A stretch of 64,000 nt of DNA from Rhodoferax sp. (lineage in GTDB: Bacteria; Pseudomonadota; Gammaproteobacteria; Burkholderiales; Burkholderiaceae_C): NCBI GenBank assembly GCA_030685025.1, contig JAUXWC010000265.1, positions 1 to 64,000 of the forward strand. The letters run 5' to 3'. The notes beneath the pieces are model-generated. The model was given only the letters and a program-made list of their open reading frames with translations, had not been told where the DNA came from and searched no databases. Position numbers and translations under genes: made by a program. Below, one piece after another: positions 43,563 to 52,210 of the stretch (positions are counted from its first letter, which is position 1; every line of letters begins with the position of its first letter).

Positions 43563-45896
43563 CTAGCGGCCGGCGCCATTCAGGGTGAAAGCAGCCCAGA
43601 AGTAGGGATGGGGCTTTTTCGCGAGTACGCTCTCCTGCGCTTGCGCCAGCGCGCGTGACACGGGTACGCCATTGCGCAAATTCTGATACAGGCGCTTGGC
43701 GAGTTCCGCAGTTGCATCATCGTCCACCTCCCACAACGAGCCCGTGACATTGCGCGCTCCGGCGTACAGAAAACCTCGCGTCAAGCCAACCACGTCGTCA
43801 CCGTTGCTTACCTGACCCAGGCCAGTTTCGCACGCGGACAGCATGACGTGATCCGCTTTGAGCCGAAGCCCGTAGATCTCACTGACGGTCAAAACGCCAT
43901 CGTTCGCGCCATCGGCCGCCAGTCTGAGCCGCGAGGTCAACGGCGCGTCGGCAGAGAACTCACCGTGCGAAGCTACGTGAACATGGGAGAACTCGACGGC
44001 GCGCTGCTTGAGCACCGTCTCGGTTGCAAATTGGCGCACCAGTAGTTCACTGTTCTTGGCAAACATCGCCTGCAAGGCCTGCGCCTCTTCTTGAGCCGCT
44101 GGTAGATCCAGCGCGGCCTGGCCCAGATCAGGGTTGCCAAGAATCAACAGCCTGACAACCTGCTCCCTGGAACCGCCGGCCGCACTCTTGGCGCTTGGCA
44201 ACAACCCCAACAGCATGGCAGTGGGAAGGTAGCGCAGGGCGCGTCCCTGCACCAGATAGCGCTGCCCATCGTGCAAGGCAGCGAATGGCAGGTAATGCAG
44301 GCTGCCATGGGGAACAATCAACAGATCACGCCCAGCCAGGCTTCCTTGCATCGGCGCAAGCAGGCGCCGATAGAGTTGCTCCGCCAACTCGCGTGTCTGT
44401 TTGCGGCGCTTCTTGATTGACTGGCGAAACTCGCTGACATCGGCATCGAGGCCATTTCCGTCGAGTTGGTGGACCCGTACTTCCGCACCCGCGACGGTGT
44501 ACCCGTACAGCACCGGACCGACGCCAAAGAAACCCACCAATGTTTCATTGCCCCCCAGGCCGGCTCCCATTTGAGCGATTCCAGCGCCGCCCGCCGACAC
44601 CAGGGAGGCGAGTTGCGGCGCGAGTGACTTCAGTCGCAGCAAGGCCTGCTGCCGCAGTACAAGCAGATCGGTACGCCGCCCCGGGCTGAACTCGGGTAAC
44701 TGAATCGCGAGTTCCCCATCCAATCGGTTGAATTCGGAGAACGCAGCACCGATTTCGCTGACGTCCGCGCTGTCCGACCCGAAATCAGACTTGCTCGCCA
44801 GGATGTCGACCAAAGTCCGCGACTTGGCCTGCTCGGCCATTTCAACCGCGAGCACCTTGTTGCCTAACTTCAAGGCTACACGCACGATACCGTGGTAGAC
44901 GGATTGCTTGTCATTGGTAAAGCCAATCTTGCTGGTCTCGGTTCGGACCGAACGGCGCTGACTCTCGATCACGTCGCGCGCGCGACGGTACAGATCCATG
45001 GCCTTGTCCCACTGGGCGTCACGCTCGGCGATGCGGGCGCGTTCGACCAACACTTGCCAATAGACCTCGGCATTGACACTGAGCTCGGGCATTGACAGCA
45101 GCCGATCAAACCCAGCGCGGGCCAGCTCCAGGCGACCGACCTCAAGCTGCGCCTTGTGCAGCATGAAGGCGCGCGGCAGTTCGATCCAGACCCAGTTGTT
45201 GCGTCCGGCAAAAGCCGCTCCGGACAAGAAATTGTCCAGCATCTTGTCAAACTGGAACGATGCCTCGCTGGATTCCAGAACATTAATCACGTCTGCCCAC
45301 GCACCGATCGCCATGTTGGCGCGCGCCAAGGCCATCGCCTTGGCACGTTTGTAATCGCCGTCGACCTTGAAGCCCTTGAGCAACTCCACCGTTTGTCGAG
45401 CCAAGGTGCCGTCACCCTGAAGGGCCACCGCAACCGCAACGGCGGCATACGCATTGACCACCATGTCGTGGTCACCGCTGCCCTCGCGGCGCAACCATAT
45501 CAAAGCCTCATTGGCCGACTGACGGGCGCCAGCGTAATCACCCATGTCAGTCAAGGCCTCAGCGCGCATCAAGTGGATCGCGGGCGTTGCATCGTCCAGG
45601 CCAAAAATGCGGGTCCGCCGGTCGCCCTTGTCCACCAGCGCCTGCAGCCGGTCCAGGCAAGGCAGCAGGCGATCGTAGCGTTTGAGCTTGGCGTAGGCCA
45701 GGCATAACGCGTGCTGGTCACGCGTGCGCAATGGGCCCTTGGCGAGCATGGGTTCGAGTTGTCGCTCGATCAGGTCGTACCGGCCGGCTGCCGCATACCC
45801 GGTCTGATCAGTGCCGTAGTCGGCCCTGGCACCGCTACAGAATGCCGCCAGCATCAGCGGCACGCTGGTGCGCCACATTCGCCCGAACTGGAACAT
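43563..45896 (-). CDS. Exported TPR-CHAT domain protein
   Basis: A 777-residue protein: signal peptide to about residue 25 (ending GARA-D), a long helical TPR-like region (residues about 30-430), and a C-terminal CHAT domain (about 500-775), a caspase-like peptidase fold. The catalytic pair is visible as His644 in VASHGEF and Cys689 in LSACETGLG. CHAT proteins elsewhere act as proteases in defence or cell-death systems; an exported one in a T6SS locus is unusual. The gene follows the barrel-like gene by 8 bases, so the two form one unit. Activity and targets are unknown. Confidence 0.87.
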   Translation of the reverse strand: MFQFGRMWRTSVPLMLAAFCSGARADYGTDQTGYAAAGRYDLIERQLEPMLAKGPLRTRDQHALCLAYAKLKRYDRLLPCLDRLQALVDKGDRRTRIFGLDDATPAIHLMRAEALTDMGDYAGARQSANEALIWLRREGSGDHDMVVNAYAAVAVAVALQGDGTLARQTVELLKGFKVDGDYKRAKAMALARANMAIGAWADVINVLESSEASFQFDKMLDNFLSGAAFAGRNNWVWIELPRAFMLHKAQLEVGRLELARAGFDRLLSMPELSVNAEVYWQVLVERARIAERDAQWDKAMDLYRRARDVIESQRRSVRTETSKIGFTNDKQSVYHGIVRVALKLGNKVLAVEMAEQAKSRTLVDILASKSDFGSDSADVSEIGAAFSEFNRLDGELAIQLPEFSPGRRTDLLVLRQQALLRLKSLAPQLASLVSAGGAGIAQMGAGLGGNETLVGFFGVGPVLYGYTVAGAEVRVHQLDGNGLDADVSEFRQSIKKRRKQTRELAEQLYRRLLAPMQGSLAGRDLLIVPHGSLHYLPFAALHDGQRYLVQGRALRYLPTAMLLGLLPSAKSAAGGSREQVVRLLILGNPDLGQAALDLPAAQEEAQALQAMFAKNSELLVRQFATETVLKQRAVEFSHVHVASHGEFSADAPLTSRLRLAADGANDGVLTVSEIYGLRLKADHVMLSACETGLGQVSNGDDVVGLTRGFLYAGARNVTGSLWEVDDDATAELAKRLYQNLRNGVPVSRALAQAQESVLAKKPHPYFWAAFTLNGAGR

Positions 45897-45904
45897 TGCG
45901 AAAC

Positions 45905-47167
45905 CTAGAACCAGTAGTTGACGTTCACCGCCACGCCATGTGAGTCACGCGCCTTCTGGAACGCCAAGGTGGCACGAAAGAAGCTCCGGGCCGAGAACGC
46001 ACTCTTGTTGGTCCCGAGAGAAACCGTCAGGTCCTGCCCGCTTTTCTGGAACAGCTTGCTGCCCAGGAAACGCGTGTCCGAGAACCCGTACTCGACTGAC
46101 ATCTTCCTGCCCGCCAGCGTGACCGGCTGGTTCAGCAGGATGCCGTTGCGAAGCGCAAATTGCCGCACGCCCGGATTCACGGCCTCGCTCGATCCCGGCG
46201 GCTTGAACGAGAGGTAGTACCCGACCATGTTCCCGATCGTCAGGTCAAAGCCATCGCGTTCCAACACGTAGGTACTGGCGATCGATCCGCTGGCGACGCC
46301 CGTGTAAAAGGCATTCGCGTCCGAGCCCGACAAGGACACACCCGCCATGGGCGTCAGTGTCCACTCATCGGACATCGGGAACCGGTAGCCTGCGGCCGCC
46401 CGGCCGCTGTAAGACTTGGTGCCCGCACTGTCGACCACGCCCAAGCCCCCGCGCAGCAATGCCTGGCGCCGTGGGTCGATGTCATTGCGCACGGTATAGG
46501 AGAGGGGAATGGACAGCGTCTGCACCGTGAGTCCGGCAACTTTGTGCCGACTCAGCAGCATCCCGATTCCGATCAAACTGCCGGCGCCCGCCTGGGCATT
46601 CGCCTGGGAGGTGGCGATTCGTGTGGCGACTTCATCAAAGCTTGCGCCGAAGTCCAAAGCCACCGCGCTGCTCAACACACCGCCCGGACCAGTGATCGGG
46701 TTGACCGCCGAGTGACCCGCCTGATACTTGACCATCTGGCCCCGAAGATCAGAATTGTTCTTTAGCCAATCGTGCAGCATTTTGGCGCTGCCAACCCGTG
46801 TCGCACCCACGAAGGTTTCATGAATCCCCAGTTCCGGAATGCTGAATTCCAGGCTCGCCTGGCCGATGGCGAAACTGGCCGTCGCACCGAGTCCATTCAA
46901 GCGAGCATGCGTCGCAATGGCTTCATCGCCCTTATATGAAGATAGGCTGGCGCCAACGTCGCGGACGCCCACCTCGTACAAGCCCCGCAGCGATGTTGCG
47001 CACACTTGAATCGACTGCAAGGGGGCGTTCACGATGGCCCCAAACAGGGTGCCGCAATTGACAACGCCTTGCGCTATCGCGCCGGACGCGGCGGATATCA
47101 ATCCCGCAGCCAACAGCGCCTTAGCTGCGCGGGGGTGGCTACAACCATGCCAGGAAGTCATTTGCAT
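45905..47167 (-). CDS. Outer-membrane barrel-like protein, unknown
   Basis: A 420-residue exported protein not recognised as a named family. A signal peptide (about residues 1-33, ending GAIA-Q) precedes a small Cys pair (VNCG...QVCAT) and then alternating strands rich in Gly/Ser/aromatics with a C-terminal VNVNYWF, the Phe-ended signature of outer-membrane beta-barrels. Possible roles include a transporter, adhesin or surface receptor. I chose ATG 47167 with AAAGG upstream; an in-frame ATG six bases later is also possible. It stands 28 bases after pppA and 8 before the CHAT gene. Confidence 0.8.
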   Translation of the reverse strand: MQMTSWHGCSHPRAAKALLAAGLISAASGAIAQGVVNCGTLFGAIVNAPLQSIQVCATSLRGLYEVGVRDVGASLSSYKGDEAIATHARLNGLGATASFAIGQASLEFSIPELGIHETFVGATRVGSAKMLHDWLKNNSDLRGQMVKYQAGHSAVNPITGPGGVLSSAVALDFGASFDEVATRIATSQANAQAGAGSLIGIGMLLSRHKVAGLTVQTLSIPLSYTVRNDIDPRRQALLRGGLGVVDSAGTKSYSGRAAAGYRFPMSDEWTLTPMAGVSLSGSDANAFYTGVASGSIASTYVLERDGFDLTIGNMVGYYLSFKPPGSSEAVNPGVRQFALRNGILLNQPVTLAGRKMSVEYGFSDTRFLGSKLFQKSGQDLTVSLGTNKSAFSARSFFRATLAFQKARDSHGVAVNVNYWF

Positions 47168-47195
47168 CGTCAACCTTTCTACGGACGGTCCGCTG

Positions 47196-48002
47196 TCACG
47201 GCGCGGCATCTGGAGTGGGGACCTGGGCCGGGACGGAAGGCGCAATGATATGCGTCAAAACGTCCCCATCATGCGCCCACAGCGTCAACGCAGTGTAGTT
47301 ATCGTGGCCCGGCTTTGCATGCGCCTTGACCTTTTGTTCCAGCATTTCAAGCCAGGCCGACGGGCTGGGCGAAGCACGCAGTGTCTCGACAAGCAGCGCA
47401 TCGCCCAAGGGCTCCCACAGGCCGTCGCTGCACAGCAGGACGGCATCGCCTTCCTCCAGAGGCATCGGACCACAAACCGCCACATCCAACGGTTCATCAA
47501 CCGAGCCGAGCGCCGCCAGCAGCACATTGCGCGTGGGATGCAAGCGCGCGCCCTCGTCGTCGAGCATGCCGCCGCTTACCAATTGCTGAACCAGGCTGTG
47601 GTCCTTGGTCCGGGCCACTATCGCACCACGACGAAACAGGTAGGCGCGGCTGTCTCCGCAGTGCGCCCACACCATTTCATTGCGTTCAATGTCAATCGCC
47701 GCCAGCACCACAGTGGTTCGCATGGAGGACAAGGCGCTGCTCTCACTCTGGCGCGCAACCACGGCCAGATTGGCGTGTTCGATCAGCGCGCGCATGGCGC
47801 TGGTATCAAGTGTCGGAGCATGCGAATACGCATCCAGTACGCTCGACCGAACGGTGGCCGAGGCGACGTCGCCCCCGCCATGTCCCCCGGCCCCGTCGGC
47901 GACGAGACACGCAACGAAGTGCCCGTCATTCCAATGACCGAACACATCTTCGTTGTAGCTGCGTCCTCCTTGGCGCGACAACGCCACAATTTCAACTTCC
48001 AA
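47196..48002 (-). CDS. pppA: T6SS-associated PP2C phosphatase
   Basis: A 268-residue PPM/PP2C Ser/Thr phosphatase, cytosolic. Metal-binding motifs are EDVF near residue 18, VADGAGGHGGGDVAS near 33, CGDSRAYLF near 112 and LLCSDGLWE near 182, in the usual order. In other T6SSs PppA opposes the kinase PpkA and controls the FHA protein; the adjacent FHA gene fits that, though no kinase is in the window. The start is TTG 48002, supported by GGAG 7 bases upstream (rare start). Confidence 0.92.
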   Translation of the reverse strand: MEVEIVALSRQGGRSYNEDVFGHWNDGHFVACLVADGAGGHGGGDVASATVRSSVLDAYSHAPTLDTSAMRALIEHANLAVVARQSESSALSSMRTTVVLAAIDIERNEMVWAHCGDSRAYLFRRGAIVARTKDHSLVQQLVSGGMLDDEGARLHPTRNVLLAALGSVDEPLDVAVCGPMPLEEGDAVLLCSDGLWEPLGDALLVETLRASPSPSAWLEMLEQKVKAHAKPGHDNYTALTLWAHDGDVLTHIIAPSVPAQVPTPDAAP

Positions 48003-48035
48003 ACAATACTCCTTCGTGCGTGGTGCCGACCTGGT

Positions 48036-49673
48036 CTAGGTGGCAGCCTTGAACCGCGCCATTTGTTCGTCATAGGCTTGCGAAAACGCCTTGCCGAACA
48101 GGTTGTGAAAGTCATCCTCGGCCTCTTGCGAAATACTGGCGTGCAAGGCGCAGAACTGATCCCAGAGCTTGGCCTTTCTGCTGGCCGAAAACAAGGCGTC
48201 GAAAGCGGTCTTGTCGGTCAGTCGCTTCTCCAGCGCGTCCGGGGTAAACCGCGTCAGCACGTGCGCCAGCGCCGCATGCAGGCCAACCATGACACCGAAC
48301 TGGTGGGCGCGCAAGTCGTTAAAAGCGTCCTGCATCGCCTCATCGGGCCGCATAAAGCCGCGAATCCCGGGCCCCAACAGATGGGCCAAGGCCACTTCAG
48401 GCGTCGGCGAGAACTTCAAGGGATTGTTACGCTGCGACCCGATTACCGTCACCTCGGCGCGCACCTCGCGCTTGAACTCCTGCCGTGAAAGCAGCAATTG
48501 CACTGTTCCTTCAGTCGCGCTGCGCAAAATGACCCCAATACGCTCCATCAGTTCTGGTGTCAAAGACTGCGGCATCTGGTGCGTGCTGCCGACGCCACGC
48601 AGGAAGGCGGCCATCAGTTCGTTGGCCTCAGGCTGGGGTGGCGCAACGGCACTTGGCTGCACCGAGGCAGTGGGCATGGCCGGCTGACGTGGCGCTGGCG
48701 CCAGACCAACCTCGACTCTTGACAGGACCGCCCTGGAAGGCGGCTCCGGTACCCGAACGACCGGACTGGCGATCAAGTCTGAGAAGTCGGCTGGGGAAGA
48801 CGTTGAATGGGTGGGCCGCGCGGTTGGCGGAACGTAGGCCTGGTTCAACGCGGCGACGTGGTCGCTGCGTGGCGACACCGTGACTTTGGCCTGACTCTGC
48901 AGGGCAACCATCGGGTCGGCGGTGTGGGCGGTGTTGGGCTGCAACAGGGGATCGGCCAAGGGCGACATGGCAAAGGGGTCGCCGGCGCCGCCGGGGGCTC
49001 CGAGCCCAAACAACTGATCCAGACTGGATGAGGACCCGCCGCTGGGAATGGCCAGATCAGAGAAGTCATTCAAGTGGTCCGCGGTTCGCGCCGGCGGCGA
49101 ACCGCTCGTCTGCGGTCCGAGCAAATCGGCGAAGGGGTCGACGGATGACCCGGTCGACGCCGCGGAGCCCATTGGGTCGTCGAACAAAGGCGACCGGTTG
49201 AGCGCTGAAACATCCGGGCTCGCCGTAGCCCGAGAAACTTGCGCCGCCTGACTCGGCCGGGGTGACTCCAGGCCCACCAGCAGGTCCGCGAAAGGATCAT
49301 CGACGGCATTGACGGAGGCCGACTGCACAGCCCCCCCACCGGAAGCGGCGTGGCGTGAACCAACGCCGATACCCTGGACCAATAGCTCAAAGCTGCCAAT
49401 CGTGAGCCGGTCGCCGTTGGACAGCGCTGCTTCGTTGCCGGCGCCCAGCGGATGACCGTTGCAGAGCAGCGGATTGCTCCCTCGGTCGACGACAAAGAAC
49501 TGATCCCCCCGGCACAGAACTTGGGCATGGACGCGGGAGACCGTGCGCTCTGGGTCGTCCAGAACAAGCGAGCTGCTGTCCGCTCGACCAATCGAGCCGC
49601 CCTCTGGGCCGAAGCTCGCACTTCGAGGAGGTGACACAGCGACACCGCGATGACTCACAACCAGAATCTGCAT
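48036..49673 (-). CDS. tagH: T6SS FHA-domain protein TagH
   Basis: A 545-residue protein. The N-terminal FHA domain (about residues 1-95) has GSIGRADSSSLVLDD and VSRVHAQV, which bind phosphothreonine. A long low-complexity middle (Ser/Pro/Ala-rich, with repeated DPFADLL near 125, 170 and later) leads to a C-terminal TagH domain (about residues 350-545) with ELMAAFLRGVG and KFSPTPEVALAHLLG. TagH/Fha proteins turn on T6SS after phosphorylation. Gap of 92 bases to the PAAR-like gene. Confidence 0.92.
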   Translation of the reverse strand: MQILVVSHRGVAVSPPRSASFGPEGGSIGRADSSSLVLDDPERTVSRVHAQVLCRGDQFFVVDRGSNPLLCNGHPLGAGNEAALSNGDRLTIGSFELLVQGIGVGSRHAASGGGAVQSASVNAVDDPFADLLVGLESPRPSQAAQVSRATASPDVSALNRSPLFDDPMGSAASTGSSVDPFADLLGPQTSGSPPARTADHLNDFSDLAIPSGGSSSSLDQLFGLGAPGGAGDPFAMSPLADPLLQPNTAHTADPMVALQSQAKVTVSPRSDHVAALNQAYVPPTARPTHSTSSPADFSDLIASPVVRVPEPPSRAVLSRVEVGLAPAPRQPAMPTASVQPSAVAPPQPEANELMAAFLRGVGSTHQMPQSLTPELMERIGVILRSATEGTVQLLLSRQEFKREVRAEVTVIGSQRNNPLKFSPTPEVALAHLLGPGIRGFMRPDEAMQDAFNDLRAHQFGVMVGLHAALAHVLTRFTPDALEKRLTDKTAFDALFSASRKAKLWDQFCALHASISQEAEDDFHNLFGKAFSQAYDEQMARFKAAT

Positions 49674-49765
49674 TGCCGACTAACTCCAATCAGTGGTTGA
49701 CGCAGCACATGCTGCCAAGTGAAGCTCCATGCTATGCCGAATGGTAGTTGGTTTCTGGTCGACCA

Positions 49766-50167
49766 TCATGGTGCCAGCATCAGCACTAAAGCCTGACTGG
49801 GCACCAGCCGCACACCCGGGCAATTGGTGCTGTTTTGAAGCGAGACGCTGGTCAGACGTGTCGCGGGCATGCCATGCAGCAAGACGGTGAACGCGCCAGT
49901 CAAGTGTCGACTCGGGCCCATGACCGTGCCGGATGCGACGCCCATTGCCACGCCAGGGTTGTCGCCGTTCGTCATTGGAATGGTGGTACCCAGATTGTGT
50001 GCGGGCATGCCCATGATCAAAATGGTGGGGCAATTGGGAATCGCCATGGGCCCCATGGCAATGTTGGGGTAAGGGATTGGGATGGGCGCGGGCGCCGGCG
50101 GGGCTGGGGTCAAACAGACATCGGGAAAGCCCATGTCGGTGCCCATCATTTGACAATTTGCGAACAT
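49766..50167 (-). CDS. DUF4150 PAAR-like spike protein
   Basis: A 133-residue protein of the DUF4150 PAAR-like type, which caps the VgrG spike in place of a classical PAAR. The hallmark PxxxPxPxPYPNxA-like start is present as CLTPAPPAPAPIPIPYPNIA near residue 20, followed by strands (ILIMGMPAHNLGTTIPMTNGD) rich in Gly and Met. I chose ATG 50167 (MFANCQMMG). It has no fused toxin domain; an effector may be supplied elsewhere or the DUF2169 adaptor may recruit it. A repeat B copy lies between it and the DUF3540 gene. Confidence 0.87.
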   Translation of the reverse strand: MFANCQMMGTDMGFPDVCLTPAPPAPAPIPIPYPNIAMGPMAIPNCPTILIMGMPAHNLGTTIPMTNGDNPGVAMGVASGTVMGPSRHLTGAFTVLLHGMPATRLTSVSLQNSTNCPGVRLVPSQALVLMLAP

Positions 50168-50170
50168 GCT

Positions 50171-50253
50171 TAGGCCTCCTGCCAAGCCGCCTCAAAGGAG
50201 GCGTGCGCCCCCTCGGGGGGCAGCGAACGAACGTGAGCGTGGGGGTGCATGGA
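50171..50253 (+). repeat. Repeat B, copy 2
   Basis: About 83 bases with the same core as copy 1: GCCGCCTCAAAGGAGGC, then CCCCCTCGGGGGGCAGCGAA and GTGAGCGTGGGGG. It fills the gap between the DUF3540 stop and PAAR-like start in the T6SS minus-strand series. The hairpins would form in the operon mRNA. Confidence 0.9.
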
Positions 50254-50259
50254 TACTCT

Positions 50260-50937
50260 CTAGCCAAAGTGAATCTGGCTGGCGCGCGCCTTGATCAACT
50301 TGCTGCCATTGACCAGGGTATGTTCCGCTTCCATTCGCAGCAACTGCTTGGCCTCGCACTCGATATGGATCGCCGACACGCGATCAGTGCCATCAGTGGT
50401 GCGAAGGTAGTTCTTGCTGAAGTGATTGACGCGATCCATCACGGTCGACAACACACCTCCAATCACTTTGACCGAGGTCGCTATCAGGCGGAACTGACGG
50501 CCGACTACCTCCGCGATGTCCGTCGTGAGTTTGGTGCGCTGCACCGACACCTCCAAGCAGTCACCTCGAATTCTGAGTTCGGGGGCATCCAGCGTCAGAG
50601 CCCCACCCTCGACCGCCCAACGGGTGTTGCCGTGACAGCGCAACACTTGCTCAGCACATGCTTCGCGCTGCAGCACCGCAAGAATCCAGACTTCATCGGG
50701 TGCTACCCGCAAGCACGCCACGCTGTCACCATTGCTCGGCTCAAGAAGGCAACTCGCAGCCCTTGTGGCGCGGGCGCGCAAGTTGCCGCTAGTGACCAGG
50801 AACTGACGATCCTCGACCTCCGTCACGATACCCACGCACCAGTCTGCGGGCGTGCCGCTGGTGTGCGCCTGGCTGGGGCGTGCGGCGGGCGATGGCTTGT
50901 GGACATGCCTCTTCGTGGACTTAACAGTGCTGGACAT
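50260..50937 (-). CDS. DUF3540 protein
   Basis: A 225-residue protein matching DUF3540: a Thr/Lys/Pro-rich N-terminus, then GIVTEVEDRQFLVTSG near residue 36 and a C-terminal half with beta-helix-like strands (LTLDAPELRIRGDCLEVSVQ). DUF3540 genes co-occur with DUF4150, DUF2169 and pentapeptide genes beside VgrG; the function is unproven, perhaps a spike or cargo adaptor. ATG 50937 is preceded by AGGAG. Confidence 0.82.
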   Translation of the reverse strand: MSSTVKSTKRHVHKPSPAARPSQAHTSGTPADWCVGIVTEVEDRQFLVTSGNLRARATRAASCLLEPSNGDSVACLRVAPDEVWILAVLQREACAEQVLRCHGNTRWAVEGGALTLDAPELRIRGDCLEVSVQRTKLTTDIAEVVGRQFRLIATSVKVIGGVLSTVMDRVNHFSKNYLRTTDGTDRVSAIHIECEAKQLLRMEAEHTLVNGSKLIKARASQIHFG

Positions 50938-50954
50938 CGTATTACTCCTTCTAC

Positions 50955-51003
50955 TATTCAGTTGAGGACAGAGCGTCGCTGGGCTCCGTTCTGTCCCGCA
51001 AAG
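50955..51003 (+). repeat. Repeat A, copy 6
   Basis: A unit with a decayed lead (CTATTCAGTTGAGGACAG) and kept GGACAG/CTGTCC stem and CCGCAAAG end, loop GAGCGTCGCTGGGCTCCGTT. It lies between the pentapeptide stop and the DUF3540 start. Its orientation matches the other copies (+), opposite to the operon. Confidence 0.88.
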
Positions 51004-51015
51004 TCTCACGCCAGG

Positions 51016-52068
51016 TTACCCAGGCAGGGGTTGCCAAGCTTCGGCTTCAGCCAGATCGGGGTCAGACTCCAGCGCTCGCTTGCGATCAGTCATTTCGGCG
51101 CCTTCGGTGGCCGCGCCATGCAAGCAGGCGCGCAACATGGTGGCCTGTCGCATGTCCGCTGCGGTCAACTTGGCATGCCGGAAATCGGCATAGGTCAGTT
51201 CACTGGATGCAAAGTTGCAGCGCTCCAACTGGGCGCCCGCAAAGTGCGCCTGGTGAAGGTTGGCGCCCTGGAAATGGCTGTCGTTCAGTTGCGCACCCGT
51301 GAACAGCGCTTGGCGCAGATCGGCTCGCTCGAAATTCACATTGACACCGGTCGCCTGGCAAAAAATGCTGTTTGGCGCGCTGGCACTGCTGAAACTCGCG
51401 TTGTCCAGCTTGGCCGATTGAAAATTGCATTGGCGCAAGGGCACCGACGAAAAGTCGGCACCAGTCAAATCGCTGGAGGCGAACATGCAGCCATCCAAGG
51501 TCAAGCCGACGAAGGACTTGCCCGCCAACCCGGTGTTGTGAAAGATCGTTCGTTGCAACGTGGAGTGAGCCCATGTCAAATGTGTCAGGTCGCACTCCAG
51601 CACCGAGGTGTGCCGCCAGTTGGCGCTGTCAGCACACACGTCCAGCAAGCTGCATTGAGTGATGACGCTGGCTTCCAGATTGGCCTCGCGCCAACTTGCA
51701 TGGTCGAACCTGCACTTGGACAAGGTGGCCATCGTCAGCAAGGCTTGGCCAAACTGCGAATGCATTGCGATGCATTCGGTGAGTACCGCCGCATGGAGAT
51801 TGGCGGATCGAAAATCGGCGTGAGCCATCTGACATTGATTGAAGACAGCACGCCGAAGCAGCGCGCCCCCAAACAATGCGCCCTGCAAATTGCACTGATC
51901 GAAGACGGTCTCGCGCAAGTCGGCACCGCGAAAATCCGCCTGCGAAAAATCAACCCTTGAGAAAACACCGCCACCCAGGAAAACCTTCGAGAACTGGCCT
52001 TTGCTGAGATTCATTCCAACCAGGGTCTCCCCCAAGGTGACCGCCGCGGACAATAGCTCGGGACTCAC
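51016..52068 (-). CDS. Pentapeptide repeat protein
   Basis: A 350-residue pentapeptide-repeat protein, folding as a quadrilateral beta-helix. Repeats run from about residue 16 to 325, with units such as ADFRG ADLRE, CNLQG ALFGG and ADFRH AKLTA. The start codon is GTG 52068 (MSPELL). A C-terminal charged tail (TDRKRALESDPDLAEAEAWQ) follows. Its location between DUF3540 and the DUF2169-pentapeptide gene suggests it is part of a spike or effector-adaptor assembly. The function is unknown; the repeat fold alone does not show a toxin. Confidence 0.88.
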   Translation of the reverse strand: MSPELLSAAVTLGETLVGMNLSKGQFSKVFLGGGVFSRVDFSQADFRGADLRETVFDQCNLQGALFGGALLRRAVFNQCQMAHADFRSANLHAAVLTECIAMHSQFGQALLTMATLSKCRFDHASWREANLEASVITQCSLLDVCADSANWRHTSVLECDLTHLTWAHSTLQRTIFHNTGLAGKSFVGLTLDGCMFASSDLTGADFSSVPLRQCNFQSAKLDNASFSSASAPNSIFCQATGVNVNFERADLRQALFTGAQLNDSHFQGANLHQAHFAGAQLERCNFASSELTYADFRHAKLTAADMRQATMLRACLHGAATEGAEMTDRKRALESDPDLAEAEAWQPLPG

Positions 52069-52102
52069 TGGAGTACCTTCGTGCTGCGCACTGCGGTGCG
52101 GC

Positions 52103-52210
52103 CTTGCTTGAGGCGGCTCGGCGCTGCGCTCATTTTGGCCCCCACGGCGCGACGCGCCTGCCCCCCGAGGGGGCGCGAGCTTGCTTGAGGCGGCTCGGCG
52201 CTGCGCTCAT
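52103..52210 (-). repeat. Repeat B, inverted copy with 31-bp direct repeats
   Basis: Contains the inverted B core (CCCCCCGAGGGGG at about 52160-52172) flanked by two identical 31-base direct repeats, 52103-52133 and 52180-52210 (CTTGCTTGAGGCGG...CTCAT). The second repeat overlaps the stop codon of the DUF2169 gene. It fills the gap to the pentapeptide gene. Confidence 0.82.

Noticed and set aside
51051..51090. GGGGTCAGACTCC resembling a REP-transposase end
   Set aside because: It lies inside the pentapeptide gene's C-terminal codons and lacks the paired motif, so chance is more likely.
50077..51960. 627-codon + strand frame over the pentapeptide and DUF3540 genes
   Set aside because: Composition mirrors the minus-strand genes and it crosses two repeats and several gene borders; no start signal.
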